Source: CAYXOX01 sp964466745 (GTDB taxonomy: Bacteria; Pseudomonadota; Alphaproteobacteria; Rhodobacterales; Rhodobacteraceae). From it: 11,383 nt of DNA. Shown piece after piece: positions 1-6,932 of the stretch; position 1 is the first letter of the stretch, and every line of letters starts with the position of its first letter. The notes beneath the pieces are model-generated. The model searched no databases, was not told where the DNA came from, and saw only the letters and a program-made list of their open reading frames with translations. The position numbers and the translations under genes are program-made. Location of the stretch: assembly GCA_964466745.1 (NCBI GenBank), contig CAYXOX010000101.1:1-11383 (forward strand), written 5' to 3'.

Positions 1-805
1 GCACCCGCCGCTCGCTCAGCCCCTTGGCCTTGGCGGTGATGACGTACTGCTTCTTGATCTCGTCCAGGAAGGAGTTCTTCGTCAGCAGCGTGAGCGTTGC
101 GAAGGCCGAGATGGTCGAGGCCAGCACCGGCAGCGTGATGTGCCAGAGGTAATCGAGCACCTTGCCGATGAGCGAAAGCTCCTCCCAGTTGTCCGAGGTC
201 AGCCCCCTGAGCGGGAAGAACTGGAAATACGAGCCCCCCGCGAAGAGCACGATCAGCAGGATCGCGAAGAGAAACCCGGGGATCGCATAGGCCGCGATGA
301 TCGTTCCCGAGGTCCAGGTGTCGAAGGGCGTGCCGTCGCGCACCGCCTTGCGGATGCCCAGCGGGATCGAAACGAGATAGGCGATCAGCGTGGACCAGAG
401 CCCAAGCGTGATCGAGACGGGCAGCTTCTCCGCCACGAGATCGACCACCGAGATCGAGCGGAAGTAGCTCTCGCCGAAGTCGAAGCGCAGATAGTTCCAC
501 ATCATGTTGAGGAACCGCTCGAGCGGCGGCTTGTCGAAGCCGAATTCCGCTTCGAGCTCGGCGATGAACTCCGGGGGCAGGCCGCGCGCGCCGAGATAGG
601 TGTCGCCGGCCCCGCCCTCCTGGTCCATTCCCGCGTCGGCGCCGCCCGAGATCCCCTCGAACACGTCGCCCTCGCCCTCGAGCTGGGCGATGATCTGCTC
701 GATCGGCCCGCCGGGCACGAACTGAACGAGGGCGAAGTTGATGATCATCACCCCGAGCAGCGTCGGGACGATCAGCAGCAGCCGCCGCAGGATGTAGGCG
801 CCCAT
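1..805 (-). CDS. yejB: YejB-type peptide ABC transporter permease (3' end cut by window edge)
   Basis: Inner-membrane permease subunit of a YejABEF importer, which takes up oligopeptides and, in E. coli, microcin C. The first 268 residues are visible. The N-terminus (MGAYILRRLLLIVPTLLGVM) forms the first membrane helix, about residues 4-28. A periplasmic stretch, about 30-125, is rich in Gly, Asp and Glu. Further membrane segments lie near 131-151, 165-190 and 219-242. An EAA-type loop that would contact the ATPase starts near residue 243, with KAKGLSE at 259-265. E. coli YejB is about 364 residues, so roughly a quarter is missing beyond position 1. The ATG at 805-803 lies 15 nt after the yejA stop, which implies co-transcription. 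The ribosome site is weak (AAGGCAAGAG), so translational coupling is plausible. The YejB name rests on the long first periplasmic loop and the YejA neighbour; a generic dipeptide permease (DppB-like) is less likely. Confidence 0.9.
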   Translation of the reverse strand, partial: MGAYILRRLLLIVPTLLGVMIINFALVQFVPGGPIEQIIAQLEGEGDVFEGISGGADAGMDQEGGAGDTYLGARGLPPEFIAELEAEFGFDKPPLERFLNMMWNYLRFDFGESYFRSISVVDLVAEKLPVSITLGLWSTLIAYLVSIPLGIRKAVRDGTPFDTWTSGTIIAAYAIPGFLFAILLIVLFAGGSYFQFFPLRGLTSDNWEELSLIGKVLDYLWHITLPVLASTISAFATLTLLTKNSFLDEIKKQYVITAKAKGLSERRV

Positions 806-820
806 GGCTCTTGCCTTGCG

Positions 821-2776
821 TCAGAGGGCGCCGGCCGCTTCGAGCTCGGCCGCCGCCTCGGCATCCCACCACCAGAAGTCGAGCGTGCCGAGCGCGTAGG
901 GCGGCAGCGGCTCGGGGTAGCGGTACATGTCGAAGTAGGCAACGGTGTGGGCGGCCTTGTACCACTGCGGCACCCAGAACCGTTCGGCCCGCAGCACCCT
1001 GTCGAGCGCCTTGACGGCGGGCCCGAGCTCCTCGGGGGTCTCGGCGGATTCGACGGCGGCGATCAGCCGGTCCACCGCCTCGCTGCGCAGGCCCATCTTG
1101 TTGAACACGCTGTCATCGGCCGAGGCCGAGCCGAAATACTGCCGCAGCCCCGCGCCGGGAATGTAGCTCATGGGCATCTGGTGGGTGATGATGTCGAAAT
1201 CGTACTCGGGCGGACGCTCGCGGTTGGTGGCCTGGGCCGAATCCACCCGCGTGTGCACCGCGTCCACGCCGAGCGCGCGCAGGTTCTCGACATAAGGGTT
1301 GATCAGCCGTTCGAAGCTCTGGCTGTCGTTGAGGAATTCCACGCTCAGCACGCGCCCCTGGGCGTTGCGGCGCAGCCCGTCGTCGCCCACCGTCCAGCCG
1401 GCCTCGTCGAGCAGCGCCGAGGCGCGGCGCAGGTTGGCCCTGTCGAGCTGGCGGGTGGTGGAGACAGGCGCGTTCACCGGCTCGGCGCCGAGCACCCCCG
1501 GCGGCAGGATGTCGGCCAGCGGCTCGAGCAGCGCCAGCTCCTCCGGCGAGGGCAGCCCCTCGGCGGCGAGCTCCGAATTCTCCCAGAACGAGTTGATCCG
1601 GTCATAAAGGCCGTAGAACAGCGCCTCGTTGGACCACTCGAAGTTGAACATCAGGGCGATGGCCTCCCGGACCCGCGGATCCTGGAACTTCTCGCGGCGC
1701 AGGTTGAAGATGAAGGACTGCCCGGTGGCGATGGTTCCGTCGGGCAACTCCTCCTTCACCACCCATCCGCGTTCCACCGCCGGAAAGTCGTAACCGGTGC
1801 CCCAGATCAGCGAGGAGGCCTCGTTGCGGAAGGTGTAGGCCCCGGCCTTGAAGCCCTCGAAGGCGGCGTTGTAATCGGCGAAATACTCGATGCGGATGCG
1901 ATCGAAGTTCGAGCGCCCGATCATCAGCGGATGGTTCCAGCCCCAGTAGTCGGGGTTGCGCTCGTAGACAATCGTCTGGCCGACGTCCATGTCGCCCAGA
2001 ACGTAGGGGCCCGAGCCCAGCATCGGCTCCAGCGTGCTCTCGGCGAAGTCGCGGCCCGAGGCCTCGTATTCCGCCTTGGAGAAGATCGGCAGCCCGCCCA
2101 CCGTGTCGGGGAGGTCACGGGTCGGGATTCCCTCGGCGAAATCGAAGCGGATGCGGTGGGGGCCGAGCACCTCGGCGCTCGCCACCTGCGTCTGCAGCAC
2201 GGCGCGGAAGGAGGGCAGCCCCTTTTCCCGGAAGATCTCGTAGCTGAAGAGCACGTCCTCGGCGGTGAGCGGGGAGCCGTCGGAGAAGGTCACGTCCTCG
2301 CGCAGATCGAAGATCACCCAGGAGCGGTCCTCGGGGAAGGTGAGGGTCTCGCAGACGAGGCAGTAGGACGAACCGATCTCGTCCGCCGTGCCCACCAGGA
2401 GCGACTCGAAGAAGATCGAGGAAAGCTGGCCGGCCCTGCCACGGCTCGAATAGGGGTGCATGCTGTCGAAACCGCCGAAGCCCCACAGCGAGATCTCGCC
2501 GCCCTTGGGCGCGTCGGGGTTGACGTAGGCGAGGTGTTCGAAATCCGCCGGGTACATCAGCTCGCCGAAGGTCGAGATCCCGTGGGCGGTGGTCACGCCC
2601 TCCATCTCCGCGGCGTCCTGCGCGCTGGCCATGCCGGCGGCGAGCGCGAGGCCAAGCGCCAGTGCGCCGGCCATGGCGAGGCGCACGGGGGCCTGCGCCG
2701 GGCGCGGCGCGGTTCGGGCTGCAGCCCCGCGGGCCGGGATGTGGGGGAAGGTCCGATACGGCGGGTGGGCGGTCAT
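821..2776 (-). CDS. yejA: YejA-type periplasmic peptide-binding protein
   Basis: Substrate-binding protein (SBP family 5) that delivers peptides to the YejBEF importer. It has 651 residues, usual for YejA. A signal peptide is visible: a long polar, basic N-region (1-33), a hydrophobic core (34-50, AMAGALALGLALAAGMA) and a likely signal peptidase I site after ASA at 50-52. The mature protein opens with the YejA-like stretch GISTFGELMYPADF, followed by YVNPDAPKGGEISLWGFGGFDS. The frame is open up to 2998, but the ATG at 2776-2774 is chosen because AAGGAG lies 7 nt before it. A shorter start at Met35 (2674) would give a more typical signal peptide but has no ribosome site. YejABEF homologues in Brucella and Sinorhizobium are linked to resistance to, or handling of, antimicrobial peptides; the natural ligand here cannot be read from sequence. 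yejB follows after 15 nt. Confidence 0.93.
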   Translation of the reverse strand: MTAHPPYRTFPHIPARGAAARTAPRPAQAPVRLAMAGALALGLALAAGMASAQDAAEMEGVTTAHGISTFGELMYPADFEHLAYVNPDAPKGGEISLWGFGGFDSMHPYSSRGRAGQLSSIFFESLLVGTADEIGSSYCLVCETLTFPEDRSWVIFDLREDVTFSDGSPLTAEDVLFSYEIFREKGLPSFRAVLQTQVASAEVLGPHRIRFDFAEGIPTRDLPDTVGGLPIFSKAEYEASGRDFAESTLEPMLGSGPYVLGDMDVGQTIVYERNPDYWGWNHPLMIGRSNFDRIRIEYFADYNAAFEGFKAGAYTFRNEASSLIWGTGYDFPAVERGWVVKEELPDGTIATGQSFIFNLRREKFQDPRVREAIALMFNFEWSNEALFYGLYDRINSFWENSELAAEGLPSPEELALLEPLADILPPGVLGAEPVNAPVSTTRQLDRANLRRASALLDEAGWTVGDDGLRRNAQGRVLSVEFLNDSQSFERLINPYVENLRALGVDAVHTRVDSAQATNRERPPEYDFDIITHQMPMSYIPGAGLRQYFGSASADDSVFNKMGLRSEAVDRLIAAVESAETPEELGPAVKALDRVLRAERFWVPQWYKAAHTVAYFDMYRYPEPLPPYALGTLDFWWWDAEAAAELEAAGAL

Positions 2777-2783
2777 CGTCGAT

Positions 2784-2789
2784 CTCCTT
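2784..2789 (-). promoter_or_regulatory. Ribosome binding site of yejA
   Basis: AAGGAG on the minus strand with a 7-nt spacer to the ATG at 2776. It decides the start of yejA against the in-frame upstream candidates reaching 2998 and the internal Met35. Confidence 0.8.
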
Positions 2790-2823
2790 CGGGGCGCGGT
2801 CCGGCCGCGCTGCGCAGGGTGCA

Positions 2824-2851
2824 ACGCTAATCCCGGAACCCCAACAATCAA
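2824..2851 (-). promoter_or_regulatory. Possible sigma-70-type promoter of yejA
   Basis: On the minus strand TTGATT (2851-2846) and TAGCGT (2829-2824) are separated by 16 nt, about 48 nt before the yejA start. The -35 match is fair and the -10 match poor. This is one of the few less GC-rich spots in the region. Inference from motif only. Confidence 0.28.
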
Positions 2852-2880
2852 GACGAAACTCCGTGAGCGCAGGCCGGGCT

Positions 2881-2916
2881 TGCCCAAGGCGACGGCAACC
2901 GCCGCCCTGTTGGGCA
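2881..2916. repeat. Imperfect hairpin upstream of yejA
   Basis: TGCCCAA (2881-2887) pairs with TTGGGCA (2910-2916). Inside it GGCGACGG (2888-2895) pairs with CCGCCGCC (2899-2906) with one mismatch. The loop is CAA and there is a 3-nt bulge at 2907-2909. It has no T-run on either strand, so it is not a standard terminator. It ends 105 nt before the yejA ATG. It could be an operator or, if transcription starts further upstream, a leader structure. Confidence 0.5.
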
Positions 2917-3052
2917 GAAGCAGGCGTTGCAAGGCACGCGGGGCGGCCTCCGGGCAGGTGGATGCACCGGCCCCTGCCGCGCCGTTCCGGCCGGGCAACC
3001 GGACGCTCGCGCAGGAGCACGCGGGCGCCGCACCTAGGGGAGCGGCGGCACG

Positions 3053-3077
3053 AAAAAGGCCCTCGCGCGCCGAGGCC
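3053..3077 (-). terminator. Rho-independent terminator of the cytochrome c gene
   Basis: Read on the minus strand, GGCCTCG (3077-3071) and CGAGGGCC (3065-3058) form a 7-bp GC-rich stem with one bulged G and a 5-nt loop, followed at once by TTTTT (3057-3053). It begins 58 nt after the stop codon at 3135. It separates the cytochrome transcript from yejA. Confidence 0.65.
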
Positions 3078-3134
3078 TCACATGCCGCCCGGGCGCGCCT
3101 CTGCCGCGTGCGCGCCCCGGGCGGGGCTGTGCGA

Positions 3135-3641
3135 TCAGAAGGTCGCGAGATACGCGATCAGGTTGGCCCGATCCTCGACATCGTCGAGGCCCGAATACGA
3201 CATGGAAGTGCCCGGCGCATAGTCGCGCGGGTTCTCGATGAATGCCGAGAGGTTCTCCGGCGTCCATTCGCCGCCCATGCCCGCCAGCGTATCCGAGTAG
3301 CCGAAGCCCTCCGCCGTGGCCTTCGGGCGGCCCACGATACCGGTCAGGTAGGGCCCCACCCCGTTTGCGCCTTCCTCGAGCCGGTGGCAGGCGCTGCACT
3401 GGCGCCACAGGCGCTCGCCCGCGCCGGGATCGGCAGAGGAGAAGACGGTCGCGAAATCGACCTCCTCGACAACCTCCTCGGGCGCTTCGTCATCGTCCGT
3501 GGGAATGACGTAGGCCTGCTCGCCGTAGCCATGTCCGCCAACGTGGTAGAGGCCATCGGCCGCCCATCCGCCAAGCAGGAAGACCAGCAGTGCGCCGCAC
3601 AGCGCGGCCACGGCCTTGGTCATCGTCATCGTGTCGAACAT
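3135..3641 (-). CDS. Membrane-anchored c-type cytochrome (cytochrome c-552/c-y like)
   Basis: Monohaem electron carrier of 168 residues, likely moving electrons between the bc1 complex and a terminal oxidase at the periplasmic face. A hydrophobic segment at about 9-29 near the N-terminus has no clear cleavage site and looks like an uncleaved anchor. An acidic linker follows (48-75, with DDDE and EEVVEEVD), then the class I cytochrome c domain. The haem site is CSACH at 82-86 and the likely axial Met is M147 in GTSMSYSGL. The start is the ATG at 3641-3639 (MFDTMTMTKAV), with GAGGA about 12 nt upstream. The 17-residue extension to 3692 is polar and would put the anchor in an unusual position. 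The gene is divergent from pheA and ends in its own terminator. The layout resembles Rhodobacter c-y and Paracoccus c-552 proteins; which oxidase it serves cannot be seen. Confidence 0.9.
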   Translation of the reverse strand: MFDTMTMTKAVAALCGALLVFLLGGWAADGLYHVGGHGYGEQAYVIPTDDDEAPEEVVEEVDFATVFSSADPGAGERLWRQCSACHRLEEGANGVGPYLTGIVGRPKATAEGFGYSDTLAGMGGEWTPENLSAFIENPRDYAPGTSMSYSGLDDVEDRANLIAYLATF

Positions 3642-3673
3642 GAAACAATCCGTTCCTCGGTCCCGGTCGCGCG

Positions 3674-3703
3674 TATCTATCGGCTTCACCATCGGGGTGG
3701 CAA
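3674..3703 (-). promoter_or_regulatory. Possible promoter of the cytochrome c gene
   Basis: On the minus strand TTGCCA (3703-3698) has five of six consensus -35 bases. It is followed after 18 nt by TAGATA (3679-3674), a weak -10. The -10 lies about 33 nt before the ATG, a sensible distance. Inference from motif only. Confidence 0.35.
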
Positions 3704-3724
3704 GGTGTAGCAGGCGCGACGAAA

Positions 3725-3741
3725 CGCCCGCAAAACGGGCG
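3725..3741. repeat. Perfect small inverted repeat before pheA
   Basis: CGCCCG (3725-3730) and CGGGCG (3736-3741) form a perfect 6-bp stem around a CAAAA loop, ending 17 nt before the pheA ATG. It could be an operator or a leader hairpin. It has no T-run, and no phenylalanine leader peptide or attenuator is visible. Confidence 0.4.
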
Positions 3742-3758
3742 GCTTGAGCGGGGCCCAG

Positions 3759-4592
3759 ATGCCGTTACGGATCGCCTTCCAGGGAGAGCCCGGAGCCTAC
3801 TCGCACCAGGCGTGCCACGATGCGCGCCCCGGCCACGAGGCGCTCCCCTGCCGCACCTTCGAGGACGTGATCGAGGCGGTGCGCTCGGGCGAGGCGGAGC
3901 TGGCCATGCTGCCGGTGGAAAACTCCACCTACGGCCGCGTCGCCGACATCCACCACCTGCTCCCCGAAAGCGGGCTGCACATCATCGACGAGGCCTTCGT
4001 GCGGGTGCACATCAACCTGCTGGGCGTGCGCGGCGCGCGGCTCGAGGAGGTGCGCGACGCCACCAGCCACACCATGCTGCTCGGCCAGTGCCGGGAGTTC
4101 CTGCGCGCCCACGGCATCCACCCCGTCACCGGCGCCGATACAGCCGGCTCGGCCCGCGCCATCGCCGCCCGGGGCGAACGTGCCCATGCCGCCCTCGCCT
4201 CCGAGCTGGCCGCCGAGATCTACGGGCTCGACGTGCTGGCCCGCCACATCGAGGACCACGAGAAGAACACCACGCGGTTTCTCATCATGTCGCGCCAGCC
4301 CGAGCGCGCGCGCCGCGGCGAGCACGGCATGATGACGAGCTTCGTGTTCCGCGTGCGCAACATCCCCGCAGCGCTCTACAAGGCGCTGGGAGGCTTCGCC
4401 ACCAACGGCGTCAACATGACGAAGCTGGAAAGCTACATGGTCGACGGGCAGTTCACCGCCACGCAGTTCTACGCCGACGTCGAGGGCCACCCCGACGATC
4501 CGGGCCTCGCGCTCGCGCTGGAGGAACTGGGCTACTTCACCGACAGGGTGGTGCTGCTCGGGGTCTACCCGGCCGATCCGCGCCGCGGCTGA
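3759..4592 (+). CDS. pheA: Prephenate dehydratase (monofunctional)
   Basis: Converts prephenate to phenylpyruvate, the committed step of phenylalanine synthesis, in the cytoplasm. It has 277 residues: a catalytic PDT domain (about 4-178) and a C-terminal ACT domain (about 192-272) expected to bind phenylalanine for feedback control. Visible motifs are the start IAFQGEPGAYS (5-15), ENSTYGRV (54-61) and the catalytic TRF triad at 172-174 (NTTRFL). ACT motifs include the helix after NIPAALYKALGGFA (201-214) and LESYM (223-227), equivalent to the Phe-binding ESRP region. There is no chorismate mutase domain, so this is the monofunctional form common in alphaproteobacteria. The ATG at 3759 is preferred over an in-frame TTG at 3744 because it gives the family's usual N-terminus; the ribosome site is poor (GAGCGGGG). 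Its last 28 nt overlap the convergent SRPBCC gene. Confidence 0.95.
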   Translation: MPLRIAFQGEPGAYSHQACHDARPGHEALPCRTFEDVIEAVRSGEAELAMLPVENSTYGRVADIHHLLPESGLHIIDEAFVRVHINLLGVRGARLEEVRDATSHTMLLGQCREFLRAHGIHPVTGADTAGSARAIAARGERAHAALASELAAEIYGLDVLARHIEDHEKNTTRFLIMSRQPERARRGEHGMMTSFVFRVRNIPAALYKALGGFATNGVNMTKLESYMVDGQFTATQFYADVEGHPDDPGLALALEELGYFTDRVVLLGVYPADPRRG

Positions 4593-5059
4593 TCGGGCAG
4601 GGCTCCGGGCAACCCGTCGATCCGCCGTCCGAGCTGGCCGAGCCGCTTCTGCAGGCGCCGGCGCAGCGCGGGCTTGGCCAGGCGCAGCGATTGCAGGAAG
4701 AGCCGCGCCGGCACCGAGGAGGCATGGCTCTCGATGGAGAGCCGCAGCCGGCTGCGGCGGGGCGAGAGCGCCATCACCTCGATCTCCGTCACGCTGGAGA
4801 ACCCTCCCACGCGGGAGTCGTAGCGCAGCCGGTGCGGCGGCGCGTATTCGGCGAGCTCGGCTCGCGCTCGCCGCTCGCGGCCCCGGAAGGTGAACTCGAT
4901 CCGCCAGACCATGCCCGCGCCCGGCCCCTCCAGCGCGTCGAGCCGGCTCAGCCGCGCCCCGCGCCGCAGCGCCATCCGCTCGAACCGGTCGAAATCCGTG
5001 AGCGCGGCGAAGACCTCTTCCGCCGGGGCCGCGATGTCTTCGGATGCGGAGATCTTCAT
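4565..5059 (-). CDS. SRPBCC (START/polyketide cyclase-like) family protein
   Basis: A 164-residue protein with the helix-grip fold pattern of the SRPBCC superfamily. It opens with a strand, MKISASEDIAAPAEEVFAALTDFDRFERMA (1-30), typical of these ligand-binding proteins. Beta strands follow near 50-59, 66-71, 77-81, 88-96 and 103-111, then a long C-terminal helix at 117-145 rich in Arg, Lys and Leu. The hydrophobic pocket suggests it binds a lipid or other small molecule, but ligand and role are unknown. The last ~20 residues (GLPGALPDQPRRGSAG) look disordered and are encoded partly within the end of pheA on the opposite strand. The ATG at 5059 is the first in frame; only a weak site (AAAGGG, about 15 nt away) precedes it. 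It lies 114 nt after nudC and may be co-transcribed with it. Confidence 0.8.
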   Translation of the reverse strand: MKISASEDIAAPAEEVFAALTDFDRFERMALRRGARLSRLDALEGPGAGMVWRIEFTFRGRERRARAELAEYAPPHRLRYDSRVGGFSSVTEIEVMALSPRRSRLRLSIESHASSVPARLFLQSLRLAKPALRRRLQKRLGQLGRRIDGLPGALPDQPRRGSAG

Positions 5060-5087
5060 GGTCGTGTCGTCGCCCTTTCGGGGCCTT

Positions 5088-5170
5088 GGCCCGGGGCGGT
5101 GCGCCGGGCCGTGTGGCGGTGGCGTTCATGCGTGGCGGCCCCGGGGGCGGAACGCCTGCGGCGCAGGTTC
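5088..5170. repeat. Two hairpins in the nudC/SRPBCC gap
   Basis: GGCCCGG (5088-5094) pairs perfectly with CCGGGCC (5104-5110) around a 9-nt loop. A second hairpin lies next to the nudC stop: CCTGC (5155-5159) with GCAGG (5163-5167), extended by GAA (5150-5152) with TTC (5168-5170) across a 2-nt bulge. Neither has a T-run on the minus strand. They look like intercistronic structures that could set mRNA stability or cause weak rho-assisted termination. In DNA this GC-rich, some such pairs are expected by chance. Confidence 0.4.
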
Positions 5171-5173
5171 GCC

Positions 5174-6145
5174 TCAATCGAGGCTGTCGGCAAGCCAGTT
5201 CGCGATCAGGAAATGGGCTATCGCGCCCTCGCGCGCCGGCCGCACCTCGGCGTGCCGCCCTTCGAAAACCTCCGCCATCTCTTCGCGGCTCATCCAGCGC
5301 GCGCCCTCCAGCTCCACCGGGTCCAGCACGATCTCCGTGCTCTCCGCCACGCCCTCGCAGCCCAGCATCAGGGAGGCGGGGAAGGGCCAGGGCTGGCTGG
5401 CAAGGTAGCGCACCGCCCCCACCCGCACCCCGGCTTCCTCGAACACCTCGCGCCGCACCGCGGCCTCGATCGTCTCGCCCGGTTCCACGAATCCGGCCAG
5501 CAGGGAGTACATGCCTTCCGGCCAGCCCGGGCTACGCCCCACCAGCACCGAGTTGCCCCGGGTCACGAGCATGATCACCACCGGGTCGGTGCGGGGAAAA
5601 TGCCGCCCTCCGCAGCCCGCGCAGGCGCGTTGCCAGCCGGCCTCCACCGGCGCGGTCGGCGCGCCGCAGCGGGCGCAGAAGCGGTGGATGGCGTGCCAGC
5701 CAAGCACCGCGCGTGCCGTCGAGGCAAGCTCCGCGCCGCGGGGGTCCAGCGCCATCATGCAGGCCCGCAGCTCGGCGAAGCGATGGTCCTCCGGCAGCCC
5801 CGGCACGGGCTGCTCGGAGGGGTCGTGGAAGGCGCCCAGCGTCTCGGGGAGCTCGCCCGGCTCCCAGGAAGAGACATCGGCTGCGAAGAGCCCCGTGCCG
5901 TCCGCGCCCCGCCCCAGCAGAACGGGCGGCTCGGCGGCAAGCGCCAGGATCTCCGCGCCGGCGGGCAGCATGGCGGGCTCGGCCGCGCCCTCGCCCCAGC
6001 GCATGAGCGGCTTGCCGCGCCACACCGGAAGCACGCCCGCGCCCGGCGCTCCGAGAAGCTCCGCCACCGCGGCCGGGTTTCCGCGCAGCTCGGCCGCGCG
6101 GTCCAGCCCCGATCCTCCGAATGTCACCGTCTCGGCATGCCGCAT
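5174..6145 (-). CDS. nudC: NADH pyrophosphatase / NAD-RNA decapping hydrolase (Nudix)
   Basis: Hydrolyses NADH and NAD+ to NMN(H) and AMP; family members also remove NAD caps from RNA 5' ends. It has 323 residues. The N-terminal domain (1-150) opens with HAETVTFGGSGLDRAAELR. A four-cysteine zinc ribbon follows, C157-x2-C160 and C175-x2-C178. The catalytic domain has a complete Nudix box at 218-240 (G218, E224, R232, E233, E236, E237, G239), and the NudC signature SQPWPFP is at 250-256. These motifs separate it from generic Nudix enzymes. The ATG at 6145-6143 is preferred over in-frame starts at 6172 and 6196 because GGGGAGG lies 5 nt upstream and the next residues match the family start. It follows the RNase T2 gene after 100 nt, which contains a strong hairpin. 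All catalytic residues seem intact. Confidence 0.96.
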   Translation of the reverse strand: MRHAETVTFGGSGLDRAAELRGNPAAVAELLGAPGAGVLPVWRGKPLMRWGEGAAEPAMLPAGAEILALAAEPPVLLGRGADGTGLFAADVSSWEPGELPETLGAFHDPSEQPVPGLPEDHRFAELRACMMALDPRGAELASTARAVLGWHAIHRFCARCGAPTAPVEAGWQRACAGCGGRHFPRTDPVVIMLVTRGNSVLVGRSPGWPEGMYSLLAGFVEPGETIEAAVRREVFEEAGVRVGAVRYLASQPWPFPASLMLGCEGVAESTEIVLDPVELEGARWMSREEMAEVFEGRHAEVRPAREGAIAHFLIANWLADSLD

Positions 6146-6150
6146 GGCGC

Positions 6151-6157
6151 CCTCCCC
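6151..6157 (-). promoter_or_regulatory. Ribosome binding site of nudC
   Basis: GGGGAGG on the minus strand with a 5-nt spacer to the ATG at 6145. It decides the nudC start against in-frame starts further upstream. Confidence 0.8.
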
Positions 6158-6196
6158 GCATGGCGCGGCCATGCCACGCCCCGCGCTCCTGCGCAA

Positions 6197-6225
6197 CGCA
6201 GCGCGGCACTGCGGGCCGCGCTGCG
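6197..6225. repeat. Perfect 11-bp hairpin between the RNase T2 gene and nudC
   Basis: CGCAGCGCGGC (6197-6207) is the exact reverse complement of GCCGCGCTGCG (6215-6225), with a 7-nt loop. It starts 21 nt after the RNase T2 stop on the minus strand. There is no T-run after it, so it is not a standard intrinsic terminator. A processing or mRNA 3'-end stabilising role is possible. Confidence 0.6.
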
Positions 6226-6245
6226 GCCGCCGCTCCGGCCTGCGC

Positions 6246-6929
6246 TCAGGGCAGCGGCACCATGCGGGCCCGCTCGGCGGTGCAGTCGCGCCGCACGTCG
6301 GCCGCGCAGCGGCGCGGTTCGAGGGCGCGGTCGAGGCAGATCCGCACCTCGTGGATGTCCCCGTCGGTGCAGGTGACCGTCAGCATGTCGGCCTCCAGAC
6401 CGGGGTTGGCCTCCAGAAAGGCCGCCTCCACGACGCGCGCGGGCAGCCGCACCGGCCCGTCGAGGCGCCGGAAGGCCGGCGGGCGCACCACGCGGCCATA
6501 GGCCTCGCGCGAGAGCGCGAAGTACCGCGCCGCCGAAAGCCCGGTGCACCGGCCGTGCTTGTTCCACTGGTGCCAGGCCAGCCCGCCGCTGCCCATGACG
6601 TCGGCCATGGCAGCAGTCTCGCCGCGGGAAGGGTTGCGCTCCGGGGTCGGGCAGTAGCTGGGCCAGCCCGCCTCGTACTGGGGCCAGAGCCCGTGCAGGA
6701 TCCAGCCCAGCCCGTCGCCCGGATCGCACCCCTCCGCGCCGCGCGCCCGGCCTTCCCGGTCGCACCAGCCGGGCTGCCAGGAAAGCGCCATCACGTAGTA
6801 ATCGAAGTCGCCCGCGGGCTCGCCCTCGGCCCGCGCCGGCCCCGCCGGCAGGGCGGCGAGCAGCACGAGGGAAAGGAGCGCCGCGCACCGGGCCGCGGCG
6901 CGCACCGCGGCCGCGAGGCGGCCCGCCAC
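6246..6929 (-). CDS. Secreted ribonuclease T2 family enzyme
   Basis: Endoribonuclease that cleaves single-stranded RNA through 2',3'-cyclic phosphates, probably in the periplasm or outside the cell. It has 227 residues. A signal peptide is visible: basic N-region (4-14), hydrophobic core (15-30) and a likely cut after ARA at 32-34. The first active-site segment is WILHGLWPQ (76-84, catalytic H79). The second is WHQWNKHGRC (119-128, H120, K124, H125). The usual Glu of the second segment is Gln121, a variant the family pattern tolerates. Eight mature cysteines (56, 68, 93, 128, 187, 198, 208, 216) fit a disulfide-stabilised secreted enzyme. The start is the GTG at 6929, with GAGGAG 9 nt upstream inside the end of the preceding gene. 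Only 3 nt separate it from the DUF6065 stop, so translation is probably coupled. Confidence 0.92.
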   Translation of the reverse strand: MAGRLAAAVRAAARCAALLSLVLLAALPAGPARAEGEPAGDFDYYVMALSWQPGWCDREGRARGAEGCDPGDGLGWILHGLWPQYEAGWPSYCPTPERNPSRGETAAMADVMGSGGLAWHQWNKHGRCTGLSAARYFALSREAYGRVVRPPAFRRLDGPVRLPARVVEAAFLEANPGLEADMLTVTCTDGDIHEVRICLDRALEPRRCAADVRRDCTAERARMVPLP

Positions 6930-6932
6930 CGC

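Larger units (their letters stand above)
2777..3052. other. Gene-free region upstream of yejA
   Basis: Together with 3053-3134 this makes a 358-bp stretch without a convincing gene. On the minus strand the yejA frame stays open to 2998, but that part (MPGRNGAAGAG onward) looks like GC-rich noise, rich in Arg, Pro and Ala with no recognisable domain. The region holds the yejA ribosome site, a weak promoter-like pair at 2824-2851 and an imperfect hairpin at 2881-2916. From 2917 to 3052 I see nothing beyond GC-rich sequence. Confidence 0.6.

Noticed and set aside
140..2830. Very long open frame on the plus strand antisense to yejB and yejA (896 codons)
   Set aside because: It is rich in Arg, Glu, Gly and His with no recognisable domain. 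It lies opposite two clear transporter genes; long antisense frames are common in DNA this GC-rich.
2777..2998. Longer YejA with a 74-residue N-terminal extension
   Set aside because: It would bury the signal peptide in the interior. AAGGAG precedes the ATG at 2776, and the extension is low-quality sequence.
3744..3758. TTG start of pheA five codons upstream
   Set aside because: The ATG at 3759 gives the typical family N-terminus, and the TTG has no ribosome site.
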